64,000 bases of DNA, taken from Megalopta genalis (lineage: Eukaryota > Arthropoda > Insecta > Hymenoptera > Halictidae). The stretch covers positions 32,123,131 to 32,187,130 of the forward strand of contig NC_135016.1 in the NCBI RefSeq assembly GCF_051020955.1. Direction: 5' to 3'. The notes under the pieces are model-generated. The model was not told where the DNA came from and made no database searches. It was given only the letters and a program-made list of their open reading frames with translations. Every line of letters begins with the position of its first letter. The first letter of the stretch is position 1. The position numbers were made by a program, and so were the translations under genes. Positions 25,564-37,572 of this stretch are shown here, one piece after another.

Positions 25564-26570
25564 TCTTCATGGTTTACCCTGTGGAGCTAACTATCCGAAT
25601 AAGTGAAACTTTATTTCCCGTTCCTCTGTCGCGTATTTCACGCGGAATCGATGTTTGACTTCTCCAACAACAAGCATTTGGAAGACGATTATTTTTACCG
25701 AGTGTCCTAGTCGAGCCAGTAATTGCCGTCATTTCCCGCACGAAGGGAGAGAATCGGTCATTCATGCGGATTACTGAACCGGAACTCGGACCGAGGAAAC
25801 TTCAGTTTCTCCAACAATTCTTTTTCGCTAATCTTAATAGCTATATCATTTCACCACTCCTGAAATTGTTATCAAGACCTCCACTTTACGCTCGATTTTC
25901 TCATTAAAAGCAGACTTTCGTGCCGGCCAATTATTCTCGCATTTGTACTAGCTGAGACGATCTTACGGATTTTTGTGATCCAAAATACTTTCAATCATTT
26001 TAAATTAATAATTGTATTTTTCAAGTACAAAATGGCGGGGCCGAGAATATAAATTCTCGAATAAAGTTACTGATTGAAATTTATAAAAACGCTGTTGCGT
26101 TATTTTCAATTCATAAAAATTGTCAACGAGTGACACGGATGTTTGACATTATTCTCATTTTACCATCACAGTTAATGTATCCACAAAATATAAATAAATT
26201 TTCTCTCGTAGGAATTTGTTAATTATGACTATCTTTTCAATAAAGTATTTCCGGACAGTACTATTCATCTTAGTTTTGTTTAATTTCTCTTGCAATGCAA
26301 AATTTTTTGTACCGGATACTGTCTTCGTGTAATCTCAATTTATTTGTACACTCAATGTGTATTACGCACTTAAACACGTGCGTTGCTAATAATCCTGTAG
26401 AACAGAGTTGTTGAACAGGCCTCGCGGCGCGAGCTTTCCTCTACGAGCTAAGAGGAGCAAGCGGCTTAGTGGAATGGGGACGTGAAGAAAGAAAGAGCGA
26501 AGCGTGGAGCAGTGTTTACGTTTTCGTGCCATCCTTTCTCTCTTAGTCGCACGCATTTCCGTGTGGCTCA
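25564..26570. other. Unassigned DNA
   Basis: No exon or element recognised; short opposite-strand open frames near 26386-26571 overlap each other. Confidence 0.4.
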
Positions 26571-26571
26571 T

Positions 26572-26792
26572 GTTTATAGTTGCCGATTATCAGCAGCTAT
26601 AAAAACGAGACGCATCTCGAGAAGTATCTCCTCTTCCCAAATTGTCCGTTTTTGTGTGCAATCTGAGCGCGAATTACGGAGAAATTACTGTATAAAAATG
26701 AGCCCCGAGGCTCGAATAATCGTATCTGCTCCTCCTAAATTGTCCATTTTGGTTAACAAGCTGATGGAAAATTAGGGAGAATTTACTGTATA
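26572..26792. mobile_element. Two tandem half-copies of palindromic MITE (CAGTAATGTCTCCC family)
   Basis: Two successive right arms: first CTCCTCTTCCCAAATTGTCC ending AAATTACTG near 26690, then GAGGCTCGAATAATCGTATC ending AATTTACTG near 26790. Left arms are missing. Confidence 0.7.
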
Positions 26793-26850
26793 TTGTTTCA
26801 TGATAACGACAAGATTGAATTTACACGAACTTCGTACGATTTCTATTGTA

Positions 26851-27392
26851 TTGGGTTGGCAACTAAGTAATTGCCGATTTCAGTTATAGATGTCTCTCAC
26901 TCCCATTTCTATGACATCCGTAAATGTTATATTATAAAATTGTTATTATTATTATTATTATGTTATTTTTTATTATCCGTGAATGTTAGCAACTGGACAA
27001 ATTGAATGCAGCGGTCAAGGAGAAGCGACCAGAATTAGTCGATCGTAAAGGTGTCATTTTCTACCAGGACAATGCTAGGCCGCACACGTCTTTGTCCACT
27101 CGGCAAAAATTGATGGATATTGGTTAAAAATTGATGTTACACCCACCACATAGCCCTAATCTCGCGCCATCGGATTACCACTTATTTCGATCCCTGGACA
27201 ACACCCTTCGTGGTGAAACTTTTAACGATGATGACGCTGTAAAATCTCACTTAACTCAGTTTTTGGCCGAAAAGGATCAGACTTTCTACGAGCGTGGAAT
27301 TTTCAAGTTGTCAGAGAGATGGCAAAAGGTCATCGAACGAAATGGAAAATACATCACAGATTAAACTTCATTCCAAGTAAAAAAAAAACCAA
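26851..27392 (+). mobile_element. Mariner deletion derivative, copy 2
   Basis: Left end TTGGGTTGGCAACTAAGT after TA. It shares the same internal deletion as copies at 37573, 45420 and 48759 (5' leader, ATT repeat, GTTAGCAACTGGACAAATTG). The right end is collapsed: after AAGTAAAAAAAA only CCAA then TA remain, so the right terminal repeat is deleted down to about 4 bp. Confidence 0.92.
26993..27364 (+). pseudogene. Mariner transposase C-terminal remnant (stop at 27125)
   Basis: Encodes the C-terminal third of a mariner transposase: L-D-K-L-N-A-A-V-K-E-K-R, the second catalytic Asp in D-N-A-R-P-H-T, then a TAA (27125-27127) in place of a Trp codon, and the third Asp region A-P-S-D-Y-H-L-F. It ends K-Y-I-T-D. 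The first catalytic Asp and the DNA-binding domain are absent, so it cannot transpose itself. Confidence 0.92.
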
Positions 27393-27523
27393 TAATATAC
27401 GGTTCGCTAAATAAGTTTATCAACATAGAAACGTTTTTGTACTTTCAGTCACTGTGAAAGAAAAGATCAAAAATATCTTCGCTGGGTTTGGTAATTTCAG
27501 TGTTAGTAACGAAGAACTTTTAA

Positions 27524-28090
27524 GCAGTTAGCTGTGTTCGACGAGCATACTCGTCATGGAGAAATGGCAATATTTTGTGACACGACGAGTGTACTCGTCG
27601 TGCGTAAGAAGTAGCGACCATTGGCTATTTAAATTGTAATTTTAAGGAAAACAAAGACATATTCTCAAATTTCAAGATGCTCAGAATATTTTGCGGCCAA
27701 TCCTGTGCACGAAGTTGTTTACATTGTTATAAAAATAAAATTAGAAAAGAATCACGGTATTGGTGTTCGACGTGCAAAGTGCCATTATATATTGTTCCTT
27801 GCTTTGCTAAATACCGCTCTCTCTACAGCAGCAATTTGAATTTTTAACTTTTATAAGTATTCGATTATCTCTGGGTTTTTCGTTTATTATGTATATGGTG
27901 TATGCTAACGTCGAGCGAATAAGTAAATATTAGTAATAAAATTGTTAATTTTATCAAACAAAACCGTCTTTTTGACCCAATATTTTAACAGCGACACTTA
28001 CTCTGTGTTCGACGAATATACTCGTCGTCGCTTGATTCTCGCGACACATATAGGCGCTCGCTCTGAAATGGAGGCGCCACAGCTAACTGG
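27524..28090 (+). mobile_element. piggyBac-like non-autonomous element, family 1, 567 bp
   Basis: Flanked by TTAA (27520-27523 and 28091-28094), ends GCAGTTAGCTGTGTTCGACG / GCCACAGCTAACTGG. Subterminal CGACGAG..TACTCGTCG palindromes are repeated at both ends. It carries the 3' end of a transposase gene. Smaller relatives at 38342-38651, 44171-44264 and 44339-44432. Confidence 0.9.
27677..27847 (+). pseudogene. piggyBac-like transposase C-terminal Cys-rich domain
   Basis: 56 codons ending in TAA inside the 567-bp element. Cys residues are arranged C-x3-C-x3-C-x2-C, then K-I-R-K-E-S-R-Y-W-C-S-T-C and V-P-L-Y-I-V-P-C-F-A-K-Y. This is the pattern of the C-terminal cross-brace zinc finger of piggyBac transposases, which recognises the element ends. 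The DDD catalytic core is missing upstream. The frame is undamaged, but an ATG at 27677 serving as a real start is only possible, not shown. Confidence 0.85.
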
Positions 28091-28094
28091 TTAA

Positions 28095-28690
28095 TCAGCG
28101 TAGGCTCAATGCATTAATTAATGTTTCATTTATAAACTCTGCGAAACAATCACCGGAACGGTATATTTGCGTCGAAATACCAAATAAACGAGCACCTAAA
28201 ATCCACCAAAGATCCGTGGAACAAACAACGCAGGCCTCATTGAAAAATAAACATATTTCCCTCCTGCACTTGCCGATGCAATTAGCCGGCGACTGAACGC
28301 GTGGAAAGTCATTTCAGCCGGCATCGGCACGGCATCCGTAGACTTCGACGGCCGGCAACGATAAACGTTTTCCAATATAAATCGCACAATGATGTATTAA
28401 TCATTGCAGCTGTTAGCGGCACGATGGCAGTCCATTCATCGACCACGGTATCGGTACCCGTGTTTTTTCGACACGTTACAGCGCGGCAACGGTGCATCGG
28501 TGGATGTACACGTGCGGGTAATGAGTTTCAGAGCAACGTAAATTCCCGTCGGCCGCAACGGCGCTCATTTCCCGTCGCCGGAAGTCGCTTCCATTTCTCG
28601 GCGTCGGCGTCGCGGCGAAAATCATAAAACAAGCATTCCCCCGGTTTTATACGTTCCTCGTGTCCCTGTCAGCCTTGATTTCCATTCTGT
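28095..28690. other. Unassigned DNA, CpG-rich at the end
   Basis: 28240-28620 is CpG-rich with open frames on both strands and no domain. Confidence 0.4.
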
Positions 28691-28752
28691 TGCCCGTTCC
28701 CGTTCCCGTTCCAGTCCACGTTCACGTTCACGTTCCTGTTCCCGTTCCCGCG
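28691..28752. repeat. Hexamer minisatellite (CGTTCC / CGTTCA)n
   Basis: About ten 6-bp units, CCCGTT / CACGTT. It gives spurious P-V or R-E repeat peptides on the two strands. Confidence 0.9.
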
Positions 28753-30208
28753 GATAAATTTCAAAAACATCGCTCGCTCGACATTCATCGACGTGTGCAC
28801 GCGCGCCGAGTCGGTTCCGATTGCGGATTCCGTCCAAAAATCCAAACAGAACCCTCCACATTCTCTTCTCTCCTCCCGTAACCCCCTCTGTCTCGCCCCT
28901 TTGCAACATTTACAGCCAATTCCGGCGCGAATTTACTGCCGCGCACCGGTGAACATTAAACATTAACGTCACGTACAAAAACACAAATTGTACGGTTTAC
29001 ATTGTCCCGGAAGAGGCGTGGAAAATTAATACCGTCGCTGTGATAGGCCGCGGACACTTTTTACCGCGGCCACCGCACGCGTCTCATTTTTAGAAACGCA
29101 TTCGCCGGTTTTGCGGCCGAGAATTATAAGGATAATGCGGCCGTTTTATTCAGCCTTTGAAATTCTTTTTTGTTCGTCTCGGCATTTCGGTGTTTTTATT
29201 TTGGCTCTAGCGTTTATCGCTCTTCCGTTCGTTTTATCGTTTTCAGCGCATTTTTTCGTCTTTTTTTCTTTAGCAGTTCCAGCATTTAGCTCCCACGTCC
29301 TTTTCACCAACTTTTGCCTTTAATTGTGCCTCTATTTTATTAATTCTGGCGTGAATATATTGCGTTGGAAATTAAACAATTTTAATGAAATCTTTCGTGT
29401 CGTAGTATTGTCGGCGAAAATTGTCGATGCAAGTTACGCATTCGCGCGCGACATACAAAGGAAATTGAACATTTTTAATTAGGCTGCCGTAATGGACGTA
29501 TCGCGTTCGAAATTATGCTTTCGGTTCCGACGAGAGAAATTAATACTCTAATTGAGAAGTACATCGATAACTTCGAAAAGTTTGACGATTTTCAACTTTT
29601 AATACCGTTGCCCGAGAAAAACTTTGCGTCTTACGATATTGGTTCTGTAATATTGATTTTTGCTTGATCAAAAACAAGCACAAGACTTGCGTCAATTTGA
29701 CACAGTTTTTACGGATACCGAAGTAACAGTCTATACATCGTTTTAGTAGTTGTAAACAACCCGAATAATCTCTGTCGAAACTTGTCCCGCCTTACCTTGG
29801 ATTTCCACTCTCAAAGGAGAAAGCAAAGTTAATTATTCGTCGTTCCATCTTATTAATTTTTTACCATAATGGACTCGAAAGGAAACGCTTGTTTTTGTTC
29901 ACAGTAGCCTAGATAACCGCCTAGATAACCGCCTAGAAACGCGGGAAAAACGGTGTAAAATGTTGAAAGGCAACTATCTTTTATTGATATTAGCGGCAAA
30001 CGCCTTGTTTAGCTATCATTAGGTAAACGAAACATAAATATGCAAGCCAATCACTCTAAATCGTCGGAAACGCGAGAAAGACGCGAACTTTCGCAGAAAA
30101 GCGCTGAACGTTGAGAAAATTGTGTCACTTATCGCTTGTAATCGACACGAATACCTTGATTTTGTTTAAATTAGGCTAAATTAAGCTGATTATGCAAGCC
30201 AATGCACC
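28753..30208. other. Unassigned DNA
   Basis: CpG-rich to about 29130, then AT-rich. Short duplication CCTAGATAACCG at 29910-29935. No exon recognised. Confidence 0.45.
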
Positions 30209-30212
30209 TTAA

Positions 30213-30742
30213 CCCTTACAGCTCTATGGACACATATATGTTTTTGGCGAAAGTCATCCGTGTAGCCTAAGGCCGCATTTATGTGTTTTCTCTAAGTCAT
30301 CGGCCTGGACTAAGGGCGCATATAAGCAGTTATTATATGCAGTTATATTATATAGTATATTCAATCAATATGCAGTTATTTTCGTGTAGAATTAATACAG
30401 GGGCACTCGTATCGGTCTATGTATTGATAATTGTTTTGACATTTTTCACACACAATTAAATTATTAATTCCTGTTGTAAATATCAAATTAAGTTTTTTAC
30501 TTGATTGTAAAATTTAATGTTTTAAATTGTTAATGTTTATAATACATAATTTTAATGCTAAAAAATAACAGTCTTTAATTATTTAATCTTCTGCAAAAGA
30601 ATCACTATAATTTATTACTGTTTGCGCCTTGAATAGCCACTTCAGTGTGGCAAAAAAGTATTCCGCCCCCAGCGATGGTCAGCGATAGCCGCGCCCCGTC
30701 CCTATGAACCGTTTCGGCCAGGAGTATTCAGAGCTCAAAAGG
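30213..30742 (+). mobile_element. piggyBac-like non-autonomous element, family 2, copy 2
   Basis: 530 bp flanked by TTAA at 30209-30212 and 30743-30746. Ends CCCTTACAGCTCTATGG / AGAGCTCAAAAGG. Shares long blocks with 22773-23458 in opposite orientation but lacks the N-terminal coding remnant. Confidence 0.88.
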
Positions 30743-30746
30743 TTAA

Positions 30747-32860
30747 ATCGCCAGAAACGCGGGAGAAGTGCAAGATTTCGTTGAAAACTTTGTATGAACG
30801 CTCGACAACAGCTATTTTCGATTAAAATGGACGGAAAAATGCGCTTGGTTTTCCTAGCAATAGATAAAATTAAAATAGATATGCAAGTAAATCACCATTT
30901 TTCACATGCAGAAACAGTCGTTTTGCACAAATTGCCAGAAATATGGGGAAATCGCAAGGTTTCGCTGAAAAACGTTTGCCCGCATTATGTCAATGTGACG
31001 TCAGAAGACAGACGAAGCCGCAGAAATGAGAAACGGATAGGCATAAATAACCGAAATGAAATGGATCACCCTATGCAACGATTACATTCCGCTGCTATAT
31101 TTTATCGATCAGCCGCGATCAAGGGACAAGACAGGAAGCGAGAGAAACAAAGTTGTAGCAAGTCACGAACACGGCGACGATAACTGCTTTTCATTCGAGC
31201 AATTCCCGGCCGAAAGTCTGTTTTCGAGGATTCCATTAATTAACGTGTAACGTGTATCAAAGCCGGTAATCTAGTTATGCAACTATTTAGTTCGAGAGCG
31301 CTATAGCAAGAGCCTCTCGAACGGAACACGTCGGCCGGGAGAACGTTATGCATGATCGCTGGAATTCCGCTGGAAACTTTCGGCGACACAATTCCCGACT
31401 TCGCATTGTTTCGTCCCAAGTTTAAAGGCTTCCTTTTTAAATGGAGAAATGTTGTTGGAGCACGTTGTCAGTGACACCACTTTTTCTAGCGACTGCGACG
31501 CTGACGTTCATGAAATTTGCTTCTATTTCGTCGCCGTCGGGACTCGGCGAATTTCGAACAATTGCATTTTTGACATAGTTGCGATCGTCCTGTATGTACA
31601 AGCGATACAGTTTTTTCTTTTTTTGGAAGTAGAAAATTAATTCTCGAGTGGACCATTTACGAAATTGTTGACTTATCAAATTGTAGTTACTGTTACCATA
31701 AACGAATAAAATCCGCGGTTTAATTGTAGTTAGAAGGCTTTAATTGTCAAGGTTTAATTGTACTTATTCAGGCCGAGCCACGTAACCAGCACACCTCGAT
31801 TGATTTTTGAACTATGCATTTTATAAAATCGTTAAAAAAGTTGGTAAGCCATTATCCGACTCCTTTGCAATCGTGTTATTTCTGCAATTTTAATTTAACA
31901 ATTTCTCCACGGAACGCGTGATTTATAAGGTTACTCGAGGCGTGCAAGTTGTTCAAGGTTTGCAAGTTACGTGACTGATTCTGTATTGTTAAAAAAATAC
32001 CCGCGATCGTCGATCGGATAATACAAGCTCAGTCACGTCTTCGGATATTAGGATTCGCGCATTAATTTTCTCGCGCAAACGCGGCGCGGGCGAATGCAGT
32101 TCTACCGCGCCGTTATCTCGCAGCTTCCGCTTCCGGTTCCCGAGAAACTGCCGGGGAATTTCGAATTTCAAGTTTCAGGAAGATTGTAAAATACGACGGT
32201 TTCCGTTCGCGGCAGCGCGGCCGAGCATCCGTACGGCAATTATTACGAGCGAGTATTCGATAAAAGGGAACGTGCACGATGAAAACCTTAATAGTAACGG
32301 TCGTCGCTGTATCCCGTTTCAGGTCACGATTTTCTCGCGATATAATAAGTCGAGTTGGGATTACGTTGCCGGCAGGAACATGACCGGCAGCCCAAACTCG
32401 TGGTCATCTTATTTGCAAGATCAGGACCTGAACCCCAATTTAGGGTAACGTTCTGAGCCAGGGGCCGACGCTCAAATCACGTGACAGCCCAGATTGCCCT
32501 AACCCGCCACCGATTTCCATAATACAGCCGCTCTCTGCCGCGCATTAGACCACTTGCATCAAAACTGTCTCGCGGGTCAGGTCATTGTGCCTTATGATCA
32601 TATTACGGCGTATCCCATAATAGGGACACATGGCTCGGTTGTTAGGTTATTTCATACTTTTTTAAAAAAATTTTTTGATAATGTTATCGATAGTCCAGTG
32701 TTACTTAATTTCGCTAACTTTAATTTACTTAAATTTAAAATCGATCGTAGACTCTGCGGCCATGTCAGCAGAATCTGTATCCGTGTTAATGCAATTACCG
32801 AAAAAGTCGATTTTTCAGTGGCAACGTCTACATTTGTAATAATAAATTATTGTATAATAT
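30747..32860. other. Unassigned DNA
   Basis: Moderately GC-rich patches (32040-32240, 32380-32640). Open frames such as 30794-31183 have no domain. Confidence 0.45.
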
Positions 32861-32985
32861 AAATTTATATATTATATATTATATTTATATATATATATAT
32901 ATATATTATTATATTACATATATTATATATATATATATAATTATATTACATATATTATATATAATTATATAATATAAATTTGTAT
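32861..32985. repeat. TA microsatellite
   Basis: TATATATTA-type simple repeat. Confidence 0.9.
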
Positions 32986-33229
32986 TACACACGTGGCGCA
33001 CGATCTACATTCCCACTTTCTTCGTACTCTCTATGATACATCGGGCTTAGGTCTGTTATTTCAATAAATACAAATAAAAAAAGATACCTGATAAGAATTT
33101 GTTTTTGTATTTTTGAAAGACAAAAAACGAGATCTCCAGTATTAGGTGCGACATGCAACATTTTTAGGTTATATAAAGTGAAAGAGTTACACTTCAAGAC
33201 CTGAAGATTTTCTTGTATCTTTATAGTAA

Positions 33230-33257
33230 TAATAATAATTAATAATAGTCATTATTA

Positions 33258-33317
<60 letters not shown>
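33230..33317. repeat. (AAT)n microsatellite
   Basis: Pure AAT run from about 33260 to 33317, preceded by a degenerate part. Confidence 0.95.
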
Positions 33318-35165
33318 CGAGATAATTCGAGTGAAAATGTTAGGTTACTCACCCTGTATAAATGTTATGTTACTTCTCCTTTATTTTCTACAATCTATAG
33401 ATACAAGTAGGGATTCAAAATGTGATTGATTCAATATTTTTTTTTACCAAATTCATGCATTGTTTTGAATGAAGCTATGGATATAGTGTTAGTTGGATGC
33501 TCCGATTATGAGACGACTGCGACAAATTTTTTAAAAGGAGAGTATCGTGTATTTGAATTTCGAACCTGGCACTAAACTATAGACGTGTATTGAATATACA
33601 TGTACGTCAAAATTCACGTTATTTTCTGATCAATTTTTGATGTAGTATCTTCGTCGCGGCAAAAACGGAACTGTTCGCAGAAAAATGCAAACAATCTGTC
33701 AACCTGGAGTTTCACCTTTTTTTCTGTCAAAGTAGATTTTACACTAAAATAACTCGTTAAAATCGAGTTGCTAATGAACGTAGTACCAAAATATAGTCAT
33801 TGGTCTTATAATCGACAGCAGTAATTTGCGACAAATGTACGTTCGGGTTTTAGATTTTTTGCACGCTTTCCGGATAATGGGATAATGGGCCTTTTTCAGT
33901 GTTCGCTTTCCGCTATTTATCTTTGTTCGAGGGGCGCGAGCTCGCATTAACGCTGAATTAATACTGCACAAGACAATAATAGAATATTAATACCGGTCGC
34001 AGCTGGGTTTTTCCCTTATCTAGATACCGGATATAAACCACCGACATTAAGCAGGATATCGCAACGACCAAGACTTTAAGATCGTAATTTCAATGTTTTG
34101 TTCCGGCGCGATAAATAACCGGAAGGCGAGCGGCGCGGCGGCGCGGTCAACAGTAACGACGTGCATAGTTCTTGCGGCCATCTTGGGGCTTCCGTTTCGC
34201 ACTGAATTCGCCATGCAAAACCGACGGCTAAATATTAATTAGGCGGATCGGTTTTGCGGATTCGGTGACGCATCGTTGCGGTTGGTAATCTCTAAAGTTT
34301 ACTCGACTTCCGTCGACTTTATCGACTTTGAATCATTACGAAACGATCGTTAAAAATTCCGTGCGACAATTTCAAAATTCATCCAACAGCCGGACTACGC
34401 GTCTAAAATAATGACTGGTCTCGATCGATGATCGAAACAATTACTGAAAGATTCGCAGCAGCGAGCACGATTAATTTCTGCGCGTTGGAATGCAAATTGA
34501 AAGCGACGCCGGATAATAATAATTGATATCAAGGAGCGAGTTCATAATTACCGATCTGTATTGTATGGGCTTTGCCGTTCGACATCGATCCATTCAGGAA
34601 AGGAAATTTAATGCGGACAGCCGTCTCGTTGTTCGTGAAGATGGTAAATCTCGTTACGAACGTCACTGGGCCAGCTAAATTACGACAGCTTCATTAGAAC
34701 GAGATAAGTTTGATTAACACGCCGCTTCCACTGAAATATGGCTGCCGTGTCTCGACTGGAACCGGCGGAAAAGATGGGAAATTACCCGGCGGCAGAGTTT
34801 TCGCCGGGTGCATTAGCCTCTCCTTCGTTTTTCCTCTCGACTGCGTTTGATTTTATCAATATTTAATTAGATTGGACGAACTATCGCAGAATTTCAGCGT
34901 TCGCGCCGTCCGTTATCAGTAGTGTTCCTGCTTCCTTAATTTCAGTCGACTGAAAATAATTTATACTACCTCTGGCAGTAACGAAGTTAACCGGATACGC
35001 CAAATTTTATTATACAGAATAGAGCACAGTGTACGTATAGAAAGGATTATAGTTGAATTAGTTTAACGTAAAGTGAAAATCCAAAAAATAATTATGATAG
35101 AAATATTTATTATAAACTAAAAGTCAGACAAAATGATACTTGGAAGGAAGTATGTATTTGGCCAA
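33318..35165. other. Unassigned DNA
   Basis: CACCCTGTATAAA at 33351 resembles an isolated end of the CAGGGTGTCCCA foldback family. 34100-34860 is CpG-rich, no exon recognised. Confidence 0.45.
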
Positions 35166-35167
35166 TA

Positions 35168-35381
35168 CAGTAATGTCTCTCTAATTGACGCTCAGATTGT
35201 CCACAAAAATGGACAATTTGGGAAGAGGAGACACGATTATTCGAGCATTGCGATTTGTTTTTATAGCTTCGAATTGTCAACAATTATAAAAACGAGCCGC
35301 AAGGCTCGAACAATCGTATCTCTATTCCCAAATTCTCCATTTTTCTGCGCAATCTGAGCGTCAATTAGGGAGACATTACTG
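35168..35381. mobile_element. Palindromic MITE (CAGTAATGTCTCCC family), complete
   Basis: 214 bp with TA on both sides. Ends CAGTAATGTCTCTCTAATTG / CAATTAGGGAGACATTACTG. Arms carry GGACAATTTGGGAAGAGGAG and GAGCCGCAAGGCTCG around an AT loop. TA target use suggests mobilisation by a Tc1/mariner-type transposase. Confidence 0.93.
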
Positions 35382-35449
35382 TACATACATTCATTTGTAA
35401 AATCATACATTTATAAAATATTTGATTTAATGAAGAATATCAAAGTATA

Positions 35450-35810
35450 CAGGGTGTCCCAGGTTTTAATGTTCAAACTTTGTCAGTATATTCTATGGCA
35501 TAAAGGAAGAAAAAAATGTTATGCAAACATAGGTCATATAGAGCTTTATTAAGTAGTTATAACAAAAATTCGTTCAATGAAATGAAAGAGAATAGAGACG
35601 AAATTCGACATTTGAAATGTATTAATAAACACAGCATACACAAACACACGGCATGTGCTGATCTATTCAAGCCAATGCTCGCAGTAACAGCAAGTTGATT
35701 ACTGTTCCTATTCTGAATTTTTGTTATAACTTCTTAATGAAGCTCTATATGACCTATGTTTACATAACATTTTTTTCTTACTTCGTGCCATAGAATACAC
35801 TGACAAAGTT
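35450..35810. mobile_element. Palindromic MITE with CAGGGTGTCCCA end, right end lost
   Basis: Left end CAGGGTGTCCCAGG after TA. Left arm 35450-35575 pairs with 35715-35810 (ATGTTATGCAAACATAGGTC against its complement). The right arm breaks off after CACTGACAAAGTT, exactly where a mariner element begins, about 27 bp short of its expected end. Confidence 0.88.
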
Positions 35811-36345
35811 TCTACCGGAAAGTTCTGTCCGATAGTGTCACTTCAAGTTTCAATCCATATGCACATGTTGATTTGAGACATATATGGCTATCTCTCTTTA
35901 TCATTGCATTTACACACATGTACTCTCCTAAATCAACTGAAACAAAGATGTCTCATGTCATTATTAAGTGATACGCGATCGTGAAAACATGGCTATCGAT
36001 GATAATGCCAGACCACATGCTGCTTTGGCGACTCGTCGGAAAATCGCACAGCTAGGCTGGGAAATTCTGTCACATCCACCATACTCCCCAGACATAGCAT
36101 CCTCCGATTATCACTTGTTTCTCTCTTTGCAAAACCTTTTACAGGAAAAAAAATTCAAAACTGAAGCTGATGTCGCCTCTAAAAATAAATAATTTTGAAA
36201 AAAATGGCATTTACAAGTTGGCATCACGCTGGCAAGAAGTCATAAGTAACGATGGAAAGTATATTCTACAATAAATATTATTAAATGTATGAAAATTGTG
36301 TTATATTTCAATTCAAAAACGGACAGAACTTTCCGGTAGACCTAA
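35811..36345 (+). mobile_element. Mariner derivative (TTAGGTCTACCGG family), 5' end trimmed
   Basis: Right end TTTCCGGTAGACCTAA followed by TA. The left end begins TCTACCGGAAAGTTC and lacks the first 5 bp seen at 18687. It carries a broken C-terminal transposase part. Confidence 0.9.
35968..36271 (+). pseudogene. Mariner transposase C-terminal remnant, second family
   Basis: Reads I-D-D-N-A-R-P-H-A-A-L, then H-P-P-Y-S-P-D-I-A-S-S-D-Y-H-L-F; the two Asp are 34 residues apart, the mariner D34D spacing. A stop and frame shift near 36190 separates it from the tail F-E-K-N-G-I-Y-K-L-A-S-R-W-Q, which ends at TAA about 36271. The N-terminal half is missing. Distinct from the TTGGGTTGG family. Confidence 0.9.
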
Positions 36346-36347
36346 TA

Positions 36348-37030
36348 TATTTTTCTGAGTTCGTTGTTTTCGACGGGTATGCTTATCACGGCAACGTCTC
36401 GTGTCACGGCGAGCAACGATCAATGATCAAGCTCATGGAACCGATAAATAAATAACAATTTTATTTCGTAATATTAGAATCGCAGATCCTTGGCATTCAC
36501 AAAAGTTTGTCAGCCTTTTCCCCGAATAAAGGGTCTGCAAATCGAACACGTTCGATAACGACGACGACGAGCGGTCAAATTTGTACAAGGACTTTTCCAC
36601 TCGATATCGTGCGTCACTTGACCGAATCCCAGATCGTCACACCCGGTGTACAAATGGATTTTACACGCTTGTTTGTCTGACGGAATTCGGCCCGCGGCTT
36701 TGCCATAATGAGGGTGGCTGGCTCGTAAAGCGGATTGTGCAAATGGTCTATTTAAAGCGTGAACGGGCAACGCAGTCGGTATAAGTGCATTGTGCAGGGG
36801 ATGAATCTGTCGGATATGAGAATCCTTATGCTCGTGGACGATCTAGAATTAATCGTTACTTGTGCTATGCGACTTCGGTCTATTTTACCTTCGCTTTAGT
36901 ATTGTTCCATTTTTATTTGACATTTTCATTAAGCTATTAAACATTCTAATAATCGTAATTAAAGTGCCGGTTTCGTGCACCTTTGCCAATGAATTTGTAC
37001 TACGAAGTTCACTTGCTAAATCGACTAACT
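36348..37030. other. Unassigned DNA
   Basis: No exon recognised. The open frame 36510-36770 (-) has no family signature. Confidence 0.4.
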
Positions 37031-37038
37031 TTCTAGAA

Positions 37039-37368
37039 CAGGGGTGTCAAACTCAAAAGCTAACTTGGGCCAAATAAACAATGCTTAACTTTAGGTGGTC
37101 CGCAAAAAAAATCAATGTTCATGAAAACAAATATTTTTATTTTGATTAGTACATTGTAATAAACATATATAAAGTTAAATTATTGTTTACGTCCTGATAC
37201 TTGACATCTCTTCTCCGATACTATCTTTCCTATTTCGGGAGAAATTTTATTGGCCGAGACTACTTTCAAAATTTCTAATTCACATTTCTATTTTATTTTT
37301 ACTTTGCGTTGGATATATTGACTGGGCCGCAAAAATGTTCATCTCGGGTCACGAGTTTGATACCCCTG
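37039..37368. mobile_element. hAT MITE, 330 bp
   Basis: Ends CAGGGGTGTCAAACTC / GAGTTTGATACCCCTG. Flanks TTCTAGAA (37031-37038) and TTCTAGAG (37369-37376) match 7 of 8. Inverted relative of 25339-25555 with about 110 bp extra near the right side. Confidence 0.93.
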
Positions 37369-37440
37369 TTCTAGAGGATGATTTGCGAGTTTCGAAGAAG
37401 CTAGGATATAAAATTTGCGCGCTCGATTGTACGTCATTCG

Positions 37441-37525
37441 TGAAAGTGATTATAATTATTATAATATAATTATAATAATATTATAATATAATTATAATAA
37501 TATTATAATATAATAAAAAAAAACA
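37441..37525. repeat. AT palindromic tandem repeat
   Basis: About three units of TAATATTATAATATAATTA, ending in an A-rich run. Confidence 0.85.
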
Positions 37526-37572
37526 TCGACAGCGGTCGCTAGCGACCGATAGCTGCGACGATGGGGCAACTA

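Noticed and set aside
28622..28909. E-R-E-R / P-V-P-V repeat proteins
   Set aside because: Translation of a hexamer minisatellite.
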